The notes under the pieces were generated by a model. The model was not told where the DNA came from, did no database searches, and saw nothing but the letters and a program-made list of their open reading frames with translations. The translations under genes were made by a program, and so were the position numbers. A DNA stretch of 64,000 nt from Micromonospora sp. WMMD882. GTDB taxonomy: Bacteria > Actinomycetota > Actinomycetes > Mycobacteriales > Micromonosporaceae. The DNA lies in assembly GCF_027497255.1 (NCBI RefSeq), contig NZ_CP114903.1:4774001-4838000 (forward strand), given 5' to 3'. Below, in pieces: positions 25,480-33,842 of the stretch. Position 1 is the stretch's first letter, and each line of letters begins with the position of its first letter.

Positions 25480-26561
25480 GACTCCGATCGCTGGTGTCCC
25501 TGGCCGTGGCGCTCACCGCCGTGTTCATCCTCTGCGCCGGCGGCCTCGGCGGGATCCTCCTCGGCGGCGACGCCGCCGCCGGATGCATACCCGCACCCCC
25601 CGCCTCCTCGTCACCGGTGCCGTCTCCGCCCGTGCCGCCGACGGGGTGGCCGGCGGTCGGTGACTGGGACAGCGACCAGGTCGGCAACGCCGCCGCGATC
25701 GTCACCACCGGCGCCCGCCTCGCCGTACCGGCCAGAGGGTGGGTGATCGCGGTCGCCACCGCAATGCAGGAGAGCACCCTGCGCAACCTGCCCGGCGGCG
25801 ACCGGGACTCGGTCGGGCTGTTCCAGCAGCGTCCCAGCCAGGGCTGGGGCGCCCCGACCCAACTCCAGGACCCCGTCTACGCGGCGGAGAAGTTCTTCGG
25901 CAAGCTGGCCACGGTCAGCGGCTGGCACACGATGCCCCTCACCGACGCCGCCCAGGCCGTGCAGATCAGCGCCTACCCCGACGCCTACGCCAGGTGGGAG
26001 GCCCCGGCCACCGACCTCGTCACCGCGATCGCCGACGCCACCGGCCTACCCCCTGCCAGCCTTGCCGGGTGCGGGGCCGTCGGCCCGTGGACCCAGCCCG
26101 TGCTCGCCCCGGTCGGATCCGGGTTCCGCACCGCGGGTCGGCCCGGCCACGACGGCGTCGACCTCAGCGCACCACGCGGCACCCTCATCCGCGCGGCGTC
26201 CGCCGGCACGGTCCGCGCCGTGCGCTGCGACGCGGTCCACGCCGGCACCGGAGCGGAGTGGGGCTGTGACCGCGACGGCGACCCCGACCTGACAAGGGGT
26301 TGCGGCTGGTACGTCGACATCGACCACAACGCCGGCCTGCTCACCCGCTACTGCCACATGGACCAGCCCCCGATGGTGACGGTCGGACAGAAGGTGAGCG
26401 TCGGCCAGCCGATCGGCGTCGTCGGCTCCACCGGCCACAGCTCCGGCCCGCACCTGCACTACGAGGTGCACCACCACGGCGCCCCGAGCCCCGAGGGCGC
26501 CGTCGACCCGGTGCCGTTCATGGCCGCGCAGGGCGCCCCGCTCGGCACGCCGGCCACCTGA
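25476..26561 (+). CDS. VirB1-like cell-wall hydrolase: transglycosylase-like plus M23 peptidase
   Basis: 361 aa. A signal/anchor helix spans residues 5-30 (LVSLAVALTAVFILCAGGLG). The next domain (AVATAMQESTLRNLPGGDRD, SVGLFQQRPSQGWG) is the lysozyme/SLT-like fold with a candidate catalytic Glu in QES. The C-terminal M23 metallopeptidase domain shows GHDGVDLSAP (HxxxD) and SGPHLHYEVHHHG (HxH), the two zinc-binding motifs. Such bifunctional exported enzymes open peptidoglycan for the conjugation channel (VirB1/TcpG role). ATG 25476 overlaps the stop of a 55-aa ORF. No lipobox is seen. Confidence 0.85.
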   Translation: MRLRSLVSLAVALTAVFILCAGGLGGILLGGDAAAGCIPAPPASSSPVPSPPVPPTGWPAVGDWDSDQVGNAAAIVTTGARLAVPARGWVIAVATAMQESTLRNLPGGDRDSVGLFQQRPSQGWGAPTQLQDPVYAAEKFFGKLATVSGWHTMPLTDAAQAVQISAYPDAYARWEAPATDLVTAIADATGLPPASLAGCGAVGPWTQPVLAPVGSGFRTAGRPGHDGVDLSAPRGTLIRAASAGTVRAVRCDAVHAGTGAEWGCDRDGDPDLTRGCGWYVDIDHNAGLLTRYCHMDQPPMVTVGQKVSVGQPIGVVGSTGHSSGPHLHYEVHHHGAPSPEGAVDPVPFMAAQGAPLGTPAT

Positions 26562-26622
26562 GCGGCCCGTCACCATGCCCGATCCCCGCTCGACCCCGAG
26601 CGGCCCGAGAGAAGGAGAAGCT

Positions 26623-27726
26623 GTGCCTGATCAGAACAACCCCGCGCCGGACCGCGACAGCGGGCCCGAGTCCCATGCCGTCGCAGCGGGCGACCACCTT
26701 GCCGCCGCCCACATCATGATCGGCGACGTGGGGGTCTTCGCCGGGGACTGGGGCGCCTACGAACACCACGGCCGGAACCGTCACCGCACCGGCTTCGTCG
26801 GCCGCCTCGACGCCCAACGAGGACGCGACGGCCGCCACGCGGTGTTCTCGTGCGACCGTGACGTCGCCGAGGAGATCGTCGCCGAACAGGAACGCCTCCG
26901 CGACGAGATCCGGCAGCGCCTGCGCGCCGCAGGTCTGCGAGGGCCCGACCTCGACGCCGAGCTGGACCTGGCGTACGCGCCGCTGCGTTTCGACGGCGAC
27001 GACGTCGTCCTGGACGAGCGGGGCGTCCACGGCGACGCCGAAGGGCTGTCCCGGATCTGCCCGGACGCCGAGGGCCGGTACGCGATCCGCGGCCAGCGGG
27101 GGCGGTGGGAGTGGCAGGCGGTCGATCCGGCTGACTGCGACCGGGTCGCCGGCACCCCTCCCACTGCGTCGGCGCAGCCGGCCCGGGTCCCCCTGCGGCA
27201 CAGCCGGCTGCACGTGCCCCACCGCCGGCTCTCCGTCACCAGCCTCACCGACAGCGCCACCCACGACGGGGTCTTCACCGCCACGCTCTGCCTCGACGGC
27301 ACACCGGTCGGGGTGATCGACAACTACCTCGACGAGGGAAAGACCCGGCTGCGGCACCACGACCCGACCCGGTTCAGCGAAGGCGACCTGCGCGAGTTCG
27401 TCGCCGGTTGCCGATTCCGGCGCGAGCCGACCGACACGGAGACGGTGCTGGACCGTCTGGTCGCGGAGCACGAGCTGGACACCCAGATCGCGACGCTGCC
27501 GGCGAACGGGATCCTGGCCCGGACGGTCGACGCCGACGGCGACTTCTGCGGTGCCGTCGCCGCCCTCGAATCCCTCACCGGCCTCGACCAGTTTGACCAA
27601 CCCGCCACGTGGGCCGGCCTCGCCGTCTACCTCATGACCTTCGACACCAGCTCGTGCTGCGCCGGCTGGCAGGTGTGGCTCGGCGACACGTGGCGCCCGG
27701 TGCCCGCCCTGATCACGATCGCCTAA
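26623..27726 (+). CDS. Hypothetical two-domain ICE protein
   Basis: 367 aa from GTG 26623, AAGGAG 5 nt upstream; the ATG at 26575 lacks such a site. The N-terminal domain (to ~190: HIMIGDVGVFAGDWGAYEHH, VFSCDRDV, RFDGDDVVLDERGV, CPDAEGRYAIR, WQAVDPADCDRVAG) is related to the 130-aa protein at 20611. The C-terminal domain (GVFTATLCLDGTPVGVIDNY then LDEGKTRLRHH) belongs to no family I can name. Repeated Cys near the end (DTSSCCAGWQVW). Soluble, function unknown. Confidence 0.65.
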   Translation: MPDQNNPAPDRDSGPESHAVAAGDHLAAAHIMIGDVGVFAGDWGAYEHHGRNRHRTGFVGRLDAQRGRDGRHAVFSCDRDVAEEIVAEQERLRDEIRQRLRAAGLRGPDLDAELDLAYAPLRFDGDDVVLDERGVHGDAEGLSRICPDAEGRYAIRGQRGRWEWQAVDPADCDRVAGTPPTASAQPARVPLRHSRLHVPHRRLSVTSLTDSATHDGVFTATLCLDGTPVGVIDNYLDEGKTRLRHHDPTRFSEGDLREFVAGCRFRREPTDTETVLDRLVAEHELDTQIATLPANGILARTVDADGDFCGAVAALESLTGLDQFDQPATWAGLAVYLMTFDTSSCCAGWQVWLGDTWRPVPALITIA

Positions 27727-27823
27727 CTCCAGCGGGTGCCACGGAGCCGCGCGTCGTACCGCCGAGCCTAAGGCCGCCCATAGCGAAGGCGGCACATCCA
27801 CACAAGATCAACATCGCGCGAAT

Positions 27824-27856
27824 GGTGGGGCGAGCCAGCAATCAGGCCGCCCCACC
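27824..27856. promoter_or_regulatory. 9-bp inverted repeat upstream of the 292-aa gene
   Basis: Arms GGTGGGGCG and CGCCCCACC separated by 15 nt, ending 25 nt before the next start codon. It could be an operator, a weak terminator of the previous gene or a translational control hairpin. Confidence 0.45.
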
Positions 27857-27881
27857 AGCGCACTCCCGAAAGGAACAACAG

Positions 27882-28760
27882 ATGAGCGACTCCACGCGAT
27901 CCCACACCAGCCCTCCGGACGGCGAGGACACGAACTGGTCCGCGCTCGGCCGCCGGTTCCAGGAGATCCAGGCCACGATGATCCACGGCGACGGCGAGCC
28001 GGCCCTCGGCGGAGACGCCTTCTACGGCGAGGCACTGCGACGCCTGCTCACCCGTGGCGACTCGGGCTGGATCACCCGGGCCGCCCACGACCAGCTCATC
28101 CAGGCGCACCACGTCTTCAGCGGCTCGGCGCTGGAGATCGCCCGGCGGCAGGCACGCCAGGCGCGGGCACGCTACGCCGTCTCCGCCAGGGGGATCCGCG
28201 CCGAGCTGGCAGCCTGGCTGCGCGAGGCGGGATCCAACGAGCGGGTCGTGTCCAGCCGTTACCGGCGCGACGGGGTGCTGCTCGCCGCCGACTGGATCGA
28301 CCCGGCCATCCCGGCGTGGCCCTACACGCGGCCCGAGCGCGGCCAGGAGTCCACGCCACCGCCCTCGGCCGGGGACCACCGGTGGCCGCGGGCGCTGGAG
28401 GCGCTGCGCCGCGCGGACGAGCAGGACGGTGAGCAGGCCGCCGCCTGGTGGGCGCAGTACGCCGTGGGCGGGCGTAGCCGAGGCGACGTCACTGCCGTCG
28501 CCCGCGCCGTGCTGGCCGGCATCGACGCCGGGGACCCCGCCGTCCTGGACGGGCTGCCCGCCTTCGACGTCGCCGGCTACGACGCCGACCGGTACCGCAG
28601 CCAGGCGCCCGACGACGCCCCCGACTGGGACGACCTGTCCGACGCCGCCCAGGCCGCCGCGATCGACGCCGCCCGCGACGGTTTCACCACCGCCGTTCAG
28701 GACGGCGTCGCCGCACGCTGCGCGGCCCTGCTCGACGACCACATCGAGACCACCGGGTAG
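27882..28760 (+). CDS. Hypothetical protein
   Basis: 292 aa, ATG 27882 behind GAAAGGA. Predominantly helical and acidic; segments include LGRRFQEIQATMIHGDGEPA, SALEIARRQARQARARYAVS and DWDDLSDAAQAAAIDAARDG. No motif or family is recognised. It is bracketed by hairpins at 27824 and 28800, so it may form its own transcription unit. Confidence 0.65.
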   Translation: MSDSTRSHTSPPDGEDTNWSALGRRFQEIQATMIHGDGEPALGGDAFYGEALRRLLTRGDSGWITRAAHDQLIQAHHVFSGSALEIARRQARQARARYAVSARGIRAELAAWLREAGSNERVVSSRYRRDGVLLAADWIDPAIPAWPYTRPERGQESTPPPSAGDHRWPRALEALRRADEQDGEQAAAWWAQYAVGGRSRGDVTAVARAVLAGIDAGDPAVLDGLPAFDVAGYDADRYRSQAPDDAPDWDDLSDAAQAAAIDAARDGFTTAVQDGVAARCAALLDDHIETTG

Positions 28761-28799
28761 CCCCGTCACCCGCCGGACGCGGTAGGCATCCGACCCATC

Positions 28800-28824
28800 G
28801 CCCTCGGCCGACCGGCCCGAGGGC
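28800..28824 (+). terminator. GC-rich hairpin
   Basis: GCCCTCGG / CCGAGGGC stem, 40 nt after the preceding stop and just before the Shine-Dalgarno AGAAGGAG of the next small ORF. Confidence 0.5.
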
Positions 28825-28851
28825 CGTTCCGTTCACGAGAAGGAGCATCAC

Positions 28852-28989
28852 GTGAGGAAGCCCAGGTACGACCCGCGCGAGCCCACCGGAACCGCCGAGG
28901 AGACGGCCGCTCGCCCTCAGGCCCGCCCGGCGAGCAAACCGCCCGAGGCGAGGCTCGACCGCGGAGGCGGGAAGGTGGCACGGCGGTGA
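28852..28989 (+). CDS. Small ORF (45 aa) coupled to the following gene
   Basis: GTG 28852 with AGAAGGAG 6 nt upstream. The product (VRKPRYDPREPTGTAEETAA, ending GGGKVARR) is highly charged and probably disordered. The stop overlaps the next GTG (GTGA). No family. Confidence 0.55.
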   Translation: MRKPRYDPREPTGTAEETAARPQARPASKPPEARLDRGGGKVARR

Positions 28990-29396
28990 TCGACGACGAC
29001 TACGTTCCCGGCGAGGGTGACGTCATGCCCGCCCTCTGGTGGCGCCTGCCGGACGACGTCGGCCTCAGGAAACGGTGGCGCAGCAGCCAGATTCCCGGCC
29101 ACCCACTTATCGCGTTCGCCGACGAGTTCACCTCCACCCTCCGTACCGCCGGTCCGCTCTACATCGACCTGCACGGGTACACGGCCTGGGACACCGCCCC
29201 CTCGACGGACTCCGTCAAGCGGGAGTTCTTCGAGGTCCTCACCGGCACGTTCCCCGGCATGTTCAGCGTCGTCGTCGATGCCGGCAGCCCGACGGTGTGG
29301 CTGGCGCTACGCCTAACGCGGCTCACCGCACCGATCGCCACCGCGATCATCGACCACCACGACCGCCACCGGGCCCACCGCCACACGACGGCGTAG
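28986..29396 (+). CDS. Hypothetical protein (136 aa)
   Basis: GTG 28986 overlaps the stop of the 45-aa ORF. Segments MPALWWRLPDDVGLRKRWRS, LYIDLHGYTAWDTAPSTDSV and FFEVLTGTFPGMFSVVVDAG suggest a small alpha/beta fold, with a His-rich tail (IIDHHDRHRAHRHTTA). No family is recognised. Confidence 0.6.
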   Translation: MIDDDYVPGEGDVMPALWWRLPDDVGLRKRWRSSQIPGHPLIAFADEFTSTLRTAGPLYIDLHGYTAWDTAPSTDSVKREFFEVLTGTFPGMFSVVVDAGSPTVWLALRLTRLTAPIATAIIDHHDRHRAHRHTTA

Positions 29397-29540
29397 CGGC
29401 CACCAGGCCCCGCCGACCGGCACGGCCGCGCCGGCACATGGTCTGCGCCGGCCAACGGCAGAACCCCCGACCTGAACACCCGCTCCACGTAGCCGAGCAC
29501 GGCTCCGCGCGCCCTGTCCCGCCCGCTGCGGCCCACCCTG

Positions 29541-29573
29541 CCGCCGCGCGCCCCGGGAAGGGGCGCGCGGCGG
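29541..29573 (+). terminator. 14-bp hairpin before the MoxR operon
   Basis: Arms CCGCCGCGCGCCCC and GGGGCGCGCGGCGG with a GGGAA loop, followed by CTTCATC. It lies in the 200-bp gap after the 136-aa gene, which is otherwise without features, and 11 nt before the AAGGAG of the next small ORF. Confidence 0.6.
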
Positions 29574-29596
29574 CTTCATCCGCCAAGGAGCAACCC

Positions 29597-29743
29597 ATGT
29601 CCCCTCTGACCTGCACCCCGATCCGCCAGCGGCTGACCAGCCCAACGCCCACGCCCGCGCCGCGCGGACACGACTTGATCACCTCCGACAGCGCGGGTAT
29701 CCGTTGCACGCCGACCGCGACCACCGTCGGAGGTGCCCGGTGA
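29597..29743 (+). CDS. Small ORF (48 aa) coupled to the MoxR ATPase
   Basis: ATG 29597, AAGGAG 6 nt upstream. Product MSPLTCTPIRQRLTSPTPTP ending RCTPTATTVGGAR; Thr/Pro-rich, two Cys. Its TGA overlaps the GTG of the ATPase. Function unknown; translational coupling is the simplest role. Confidence 0.5.
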   Translation: MSPLTCTPIRQRLTSPTPTPAPRGHDLITSDSAGIRCTPTATTVGGAR

Positions 29744-30888
29744 CCTCGCCCGCTCGACCCGCCACGCCCAAGGCCAAGCCCCGCCCCATGTTCGGACCCG
29801 TCCTGGCCCTGCTCGCGGCCGAACCACACCGCGCCTTCTCCATCGGCGACGTGGGCAGGCACCTGCCCGGCCGGTCGTCCGGGGCGATCGGCTCCGCCCT
29901 GAACCGCCTCGCCGACCGCGGCTGGGCGACCATGTCCCCAGGGTCGCCACGCCGGTACACGATCACCGCCGAGGGCGTCGACGCGTTCACCGCCGGAGCC
30001 GGCGCTAGCCGCGCCCCCTCGACCACCACACCCACGCCCGCGCCACCCGTCACCCCCGCGCCGTCCCCGACCGGCCCGGTTCCGCCACGCCCCGGCGCGG
30101 TCCTGCGCCCCAACGGCATCTGGTACCTGCCCCGCCGCCTCGGCGAGGACACCGACGTCGAGGTGCTGCGCCGGCTACGCCGCGACAACATTCCCGTCCT
30201 GCTCTACGGGCCACCCGGCACAGGGAAGACCAGCCTCATCGAGGCCGCCTACCCGGACGCGATCACCGTCGCCGGCCACGGCGACACCACCGTCGAGGAC
30301 CTCGTCGGCACCTACGTGCCGCTGCCCGACGGCGCCTTCGAGTTCTCCCACGGCCCCCTCGTCACCGCCATGCGTCAAGGGCGCGCCCTGTTCATCGACG
30401 ACGCGACCCTCATCCCGCCCCGCGTCCTGGCCGCCCTCTACCCCGCCATGGACGGCCGGGAGACGATCACCATCGCCGCCCACCACCACGAGGTCGTCAC
30501 CGCCGCCGACGGGTTCTTCGTCTGCGCCGGCCACAACCCCGGCGTCCACGGCGCCATCCTCACCGAAGCCCTCGCCTCCCGCTTCGCCGTGCACATCGAG
30601 GTCACCACCGACTTCGACCTCGCCCGCTCCCTCGGCGTACCGAACGGCGCGGTCAACGCGGCGATCGCCCTCAACCAGCGGATGCGCAAACACGAGATCG
30701 ACTGGGCGCCGCAACTGCGTGAGCTGCTCGCGTTCAAACGCGTCGCCGCGAGCCTCGGGCTGCCCGCCGCCGTGGCGAACCTCGCCGCGGTCGCCCCAGA
30801 AGCCGACCGGCAGGCGGTCGTCGAGGCCCTCCAACGGACCTACCGCGGCGCTGCTGTCACCCCGCTCACCCTCGGCAAGCAGAAGTGA
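29740..30888 (+). CDS. MoxR/CbbQ-type AAA+ ATPase with N-terminal winged helix
   Basis: 382 aa from GTG 29740. Residues ~1-85 form a winged helix (PMFGPVLALLAAEPHRAFSI, RSSGAIGSALNRLADRGWAT, YTITAEGVDAF), followed by a Pro-rich linker. The AAA+ core has LLYGPPGTGKTSLIEAAYPD (Walker A, about 156), GTYVPLPDGAFEFSHGPLV and ALFIDDATLIPPRVLAALYP (Walker B), and ASRFAVHIEVTTDFDL (sensor/arginine region). MoxR/CbbQ ATPases remodel target proteins with a VWA partner, which here is the next gene, 13 nt downstream. The DNA-binding head is unusual for MoxR and could tether the machine to DNA. Confidence 0.85.
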   Translation: MTSPARPATPKAKPRPMFGPVLALLAAEPHRAFSIGDVGRHLPGRSSGAIGSALNRLADRGWATMSPGSPRRYTITAEGVDAFTAGAGASRAPSTTTPTPAPPVTPAPSPTGPVPPRPGAVLRPNGIWYLPRRLGEDTDVEVLRRLRRDNIPVLLYGPPGTGKTSLIEAAYPDAITVAGHGDTTVEDLVGTYVPLPDGAFEFSHGPLVTAMRQGRALFIDDATLIPPRVLAALYPAMDGRETITIAAHHHEVVTAADGFFVCAGHNPGVHGAILTEALASRFAVHIEVTTDFDLARSLGVPNGAVNAAIALNQRMRKHEIDWAPQLRELLAFKRVAASLGLPAAVANLAAVAPEADRQAVVEALQRTYRGAAVTPLTLGKQK

Positions 30889-30901
30889 GGTCGACCCGAC
30901 C

Positions 30902-32530
30902 ATGACCAGCGTCTCCGCGCACCGGAGCACCTCCGGGCCCACCCCCACCACCCCAGCGGCGGCCGCGTCGCCGTGGCACCGGTGGACGGCGGCCTGGACG
31001 AAGCAGGCCGCCCAGATCACCGGACGGGCCGACGCCACCGTCACCGTCACCCCCGCCGCCGCCGGCGGCCCACCCGGCTTCAGCTACCCCGCCACCGCGC
31101 AGATCCACATCGACGCCGACCTCATCGCCGACCCGACCATCGCCGACCCCCGCCGACCCGCCCACCGGTCCAAGGCCCCCGTCGCCTACGGCGTCCTGCT
31201 ACACGAGTGCGCCCACGTCATCCACACCCAGTGGGACCCGCCACCCGGCGTGCCCCCCGTCGTCCGGGAGGCCGCGATCCTGCTGGAGGAAGCCCGCGTC
31301 GAACGGCGCTACCGCGACACCCGACCCCGCGACCGGCGGTGGCTACGCCGCGCCACCACCAGCATCATCGACCCCGCCGACACCCCCACCGACACCCCGT
31401 GGAGCGCCGCCTACGCCGCCGGACTGCTCCTCGCCCGCGTCGACGCGAAGATCCTCTACCCCGCCGACGTCCGCGACCCGAGAAGGGCGATCACGAAGGT
31501 TCTCGGCCGCAAGCTCCTCAACGGGCTGCGCGGCATCTGGCGGGAGGCCCAGACCGTCGGCAACACCGACACCACGCGGATGATCGACCTCGGTGAACGC
31601 TGGTGCCGCCTGCTCGGCATCGACCCCACCACCAGCCCTGGCCTGCCCGCCGACGACGCGGCCACCAGCACGATCGCGGCGGCCATCGCCGCCGCCCTCG
31701 ACGCCATCCTGCACAACCCCGCCGACACGCCCGACCCCGGACGCGGCGGCCCCCGGACCGACGTGCCCGGCATCCACGTCGACACCGACGTCACCTGGGT
31801 CGAACGCAACCCCGTTGACGCCGAACGCCACGCCGCCAACCGGCTCACCGCCCTGCTACGCCGCGCCCGCCACCGCGAACCCGCCCGCACCCGCGAACCG
31901 AGCAGAACTCCGCCCGGACGGCTGCGCACCCGCGCCGCGGTCACCCTCGCCGCCCAACGCGCCAGCGGCGCCATCCCCACCACCCAGCCGTGGCAGCGCA
32001 CCGTCCGCCGCCCGGTCCCCGATCCCGAACTGACCGTCGGCATCCTCATCGACGCGTCCGGCTCCATGACCGACTTCGCGAAACCCATGTCCTCCGCGGC
32101 GTGGATCGTCGCCCAGGCCGCCACCCGCGCCGGAGCCACCACCGCCACCCTCGCCTACGGCGACCGGATCACCGTGCTCATCCCACCCGGCCGCCGCCCG
32201 GCCAAGGTCCGCGACATGCGAGCCGACGCCGGCACCGAACGATTCGTCGAAGCCTGCGCCGAAGCCGACCGGCTCCTGGGCCTGTCCACCCCCGGCACCG
32301 CCCGGCTGCTCGTCGTCGTCTCCGACGGCCACTACGTCAACCCCGACGACAGCCAGGCCGCCATCACCCGCCTGCACCACACCGGCTGCGCCGTGCTGTG
32401 GCTCGCACCCGCCAACAACAGCTGGCCGGCCCGCACATATGAGCACACCACCACCGTCACCGTTGACGACCCCACCACCTGCGTCAACCTCATCGGCCAC
32501 GCCGCCATCGACGCCCTCAACAGGGCCTGA
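30902..32530 (+). CDS. VWA-domain protein with HECAH metallopeptidase-like motif (MoxR partner)
   Basis: 542 aa. Residues 101-105 are HECAH within YGVLLHECAHVIHTQW, matching the HExxH zinc-peptidase signature, followed by EEARVERRYRDTRPRDRRWL. The C-terminal third is a von Willebrand A domain with an intact MIDAS start, GILIDASGSMTDFAK (about residue 384), and LLVVVSDGHYVNPDD. The pairing with a MoxR ATPase is that of CbbQ/CbbO or RavA/ViaA. The added metallopeptidase-like domain is noteworthy. Either it processes a substrate delivered by the ATPase or the motif is structural. Its target is unknown. Confidence 0.8.
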   Translation: MTSVSAHRSTSGPTPTTPAAAASPWHRWTAAWTKQAAQITGRADATVTVTPAAAGGPPGFSYPATAQIHIDADLIADPTIADPRRPAHRSKAPVAYGVLLHECAHVIHTQWDPPPGVPPVVREAAILLEEARVERRYRDTRPRDRRWLRRATTSIIDPADTPTDTPWSAAYAAGLLLARVDAKILYPADVRDPRRAITKVLGRKLLNGLRGIWREAQTVGNTDTTRMIDLGERWCRLLGIDPTTSPGLPADDAATSTIAAAIAAALDAILHNPADTPDPGRGGPRTDVPGIHVDTDVTWVERNPVDAERHAANRLTALLRRARHREPARTREPSRTPPGRLRTRAAVTLAAQRASGAIPTTQPWQRTVRRPVPDPELTVGILIDASGSMTDFAKPMSSAAWIVAQAATRAGATTATLAYGDRITVLIPPGRRPAKVRDMRADAGTERFVEACAEADRLLGLSTPGTARLLVVVSDGHYVNPDDSQAAITRLHHTGCAVLWLAPANNSWPARTYEHTTTVTVDDPTTCVNLIGHAAIDALNRA

Positions 32531-32534
32531 ACCC

Positions 32535-32581
32535 GGCGGGGATCGGCTCCCGGCGCGCCTGGTCGGGAGCCGGTCCCCGCC
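32535..32581 (+). terminator. 18-bp hairpin after the MoxR-VWA pair
   Basis: Arms GGCGGGGATCGGCTCCCG and CGGGAGCCGGTCCCCGCC pair with one G-T wobble around an 11-nt loop, starting 4 nt after the VWA stop. Strong terminator candidate. Confidence 0.7.
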
Positions 32582-32635
32582 AGCCCACCAGGCCCGCCGA
32601 GCAATCCCCTCGCACGCCCCGAAACGGAGAGCAGC

Positions 32636-32809
32636 ATGCCCGACAGCGCCACGCCCCCTCCCGACCTGGATCCCCGCAACCGCGACAACCCCGCCGGCCT
32701 CTTCACCGACCGCCGGGCCACTGCAATCTGGCGCCCTCCACCGTCGAAACCCCACACCCAGCGGGCGGTCCCGCCGACGGACCGCGCCGCCGGAATCGAG
32801 GCCCGATGA
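32636..32809 (+). CDS. Small ORF (57 aa) coupled to the HAD-Cys gene
   Basis: ATG 32636 after ACGGAGAG. Product MPDSATPPPDLDPRNRDNPA then GLFTDRRATAIWRPPPSKPH, Pro/Arg-rich. The stop overlaps the next ATG. No family is recognised; the FTDRRATAIWRPP core looks more protein-like than the other small coupled ORFs. Confidence 0.55.
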   Translation: MPDSATPPPDLDPRNRDNPAGLFTDRRATAIWRPPPSKPHTQRAVPPTDRAAGIEAR

Positions 32810-33756
32810 ACCCGACGCACACCGCGGCCGACAAGGCCCGGCCGGTGGTCGCCATCGACGTCGACGGCGTCCTCAACCCCGACCACCCACCCACCGCCCG
32901 CCACCTCGGCTACCAGCGACACCACTACGACGGCCCCGACCCCACCGGCCAGCACGTCTCCGGCGAGGTGTGGCTGCACCCCGACCACGGCCTCTGGCTC
33001 ACCGAACTCGCCCACCACGCCGACCTCGTCTGGTGCACCAGCTGGGGCGCCATCGCCGCCACCTGGATCGCACCCCGCCTCGGCCTCCCCACCGACCTGC
33101 CCGTCATCGACACCGGACCAGGCGGCGTGCGCTTCGGCCGCCAACTCAAACTCACCGCCCTGTACCGCGCCATCGGCGAACGGCCCGTGGCCGTGCTCGA
33201 CGACGAGTTCGGCGGCCGGGACCACGCCGAGGCCGACGACCGCACCGCCCGTGGCAGCGCCACCCTGCTGGTCGGCGTCAACAGCGTCACCGGCCTGCGC
33301 CGCGAGCACATCGACCAGATCGCCCGCTGGCTCGATCAGACGACCACCGACGGTGGGCTGTCCCCGGGCGATGCCGTGCTCGGACGGACTGCGGCACCTG
33401 ACGGAGACGACGCCTCTCCGGACGAGGGCTGCGACCTCAGCGTCGGCGACCCGGTGCTGCGCAAGTCCCGACTGCTGTCCCGGCAGTGCGCCACGTGCAT
33501 CTTCCGCCCCGGCAACCCGATGCGCCTGGCCGACGGGGGCCTGCGCGATCTGGTGGCCGAGGCGCGGCAGAACGAGTCGTTCGTCATCTGCCACGACACG
33601 ATGCCCTCCCACCGGGGTGCAGGGGTCAAGCCCGCCATCTGCCGGGGGTTCGCCGACCGTTATTCCACCCAGGCTCTCCAGGTGATCGCACGGCTCCTCG
33701 GATTCATTGAGGTCGACCCGCCCGGTGAGGAGGGGGGACCGGCCGGCAGCCGGTGA
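32806..33756 (+). CDS. HAD-like hydrolase domain fused to a C-terminal four-Cys domain
   Basis: 316 aa. Residues ~13-170 are HAD-like: VVAIDVDGVLNPDHPP (D18, D20), LVWCTSWGAIAATWIAP and PVAVLDDEF. Residues ~225-300 hold CATCIFRPGNPMRLADGGLR, FVICHDTMPSHRG and KPAICRGFADRY. This Cys arrangement is that of a separate small protein common on actinobacterial phages and ICEs, possibly metal-binding. The fusion suggests the two act together, perhaps in nucleotide or nucleic-acid end processing, which is speculative. ATG 32806 overlaps a 57-aa ORF stop. Confidence 0.7.
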   Translation: MNPTHTAADKARPVVAIDVDGVLNPDHPPTARHLGYQRHHYDGPDPTGQHVSGEVWLHPDHGLWLTELAHHADLVWCTSWGAIAATWIAPRLGLPTDLPVIDTGPGGVRFGRQLKLTALYRAIGERPVAVLDDEFGGRDHAEADDRTARGSATLLVGVNSVTGLRREHIDQIARWLDQTTTDGGLSPGDAVLGRTAAPDGDDASPDEGCDLSVGDPVLRKSRLLSRQCATCIFRPGNPMRLADGGLRDLVAEARQNESFVICHDTMPSHRGAGVKPAICRGFADRYSTQALQVIARLLGFIEVDPPGEEGGPAGSR

Positions 33757-33810
33757 CGGTGCAGCCGGGAGGTCCACGGCCGGCTCGGCGAGAAGATCGG
33801 TGGCTTCGGG

Positions 33811-33842
33811 GGTGGGCTGAGCGGGTAGACGCTCAGCCCACC
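33811..33842. terminator. Bidirectional terminator between convergent operons
   Basis: Perfect 13-bp arms GGTGGGCTGAGCG and CGCTCAGCCCACC with a 6-nt loop, between the HAD-Cys gene (ends 33756) and the leftward membrane gene (ends 33988). The rest of this 230-bp gap shows nothing else. Confidence 0.7.

Noticed and set aside
29740..32530. Magnesium chelatase
   Set aside because: AAA+ and VWA domains are in separate proteins with a winged helix and a HECAH motif. No tetrapyrrole genes and no chelatase H subunit.
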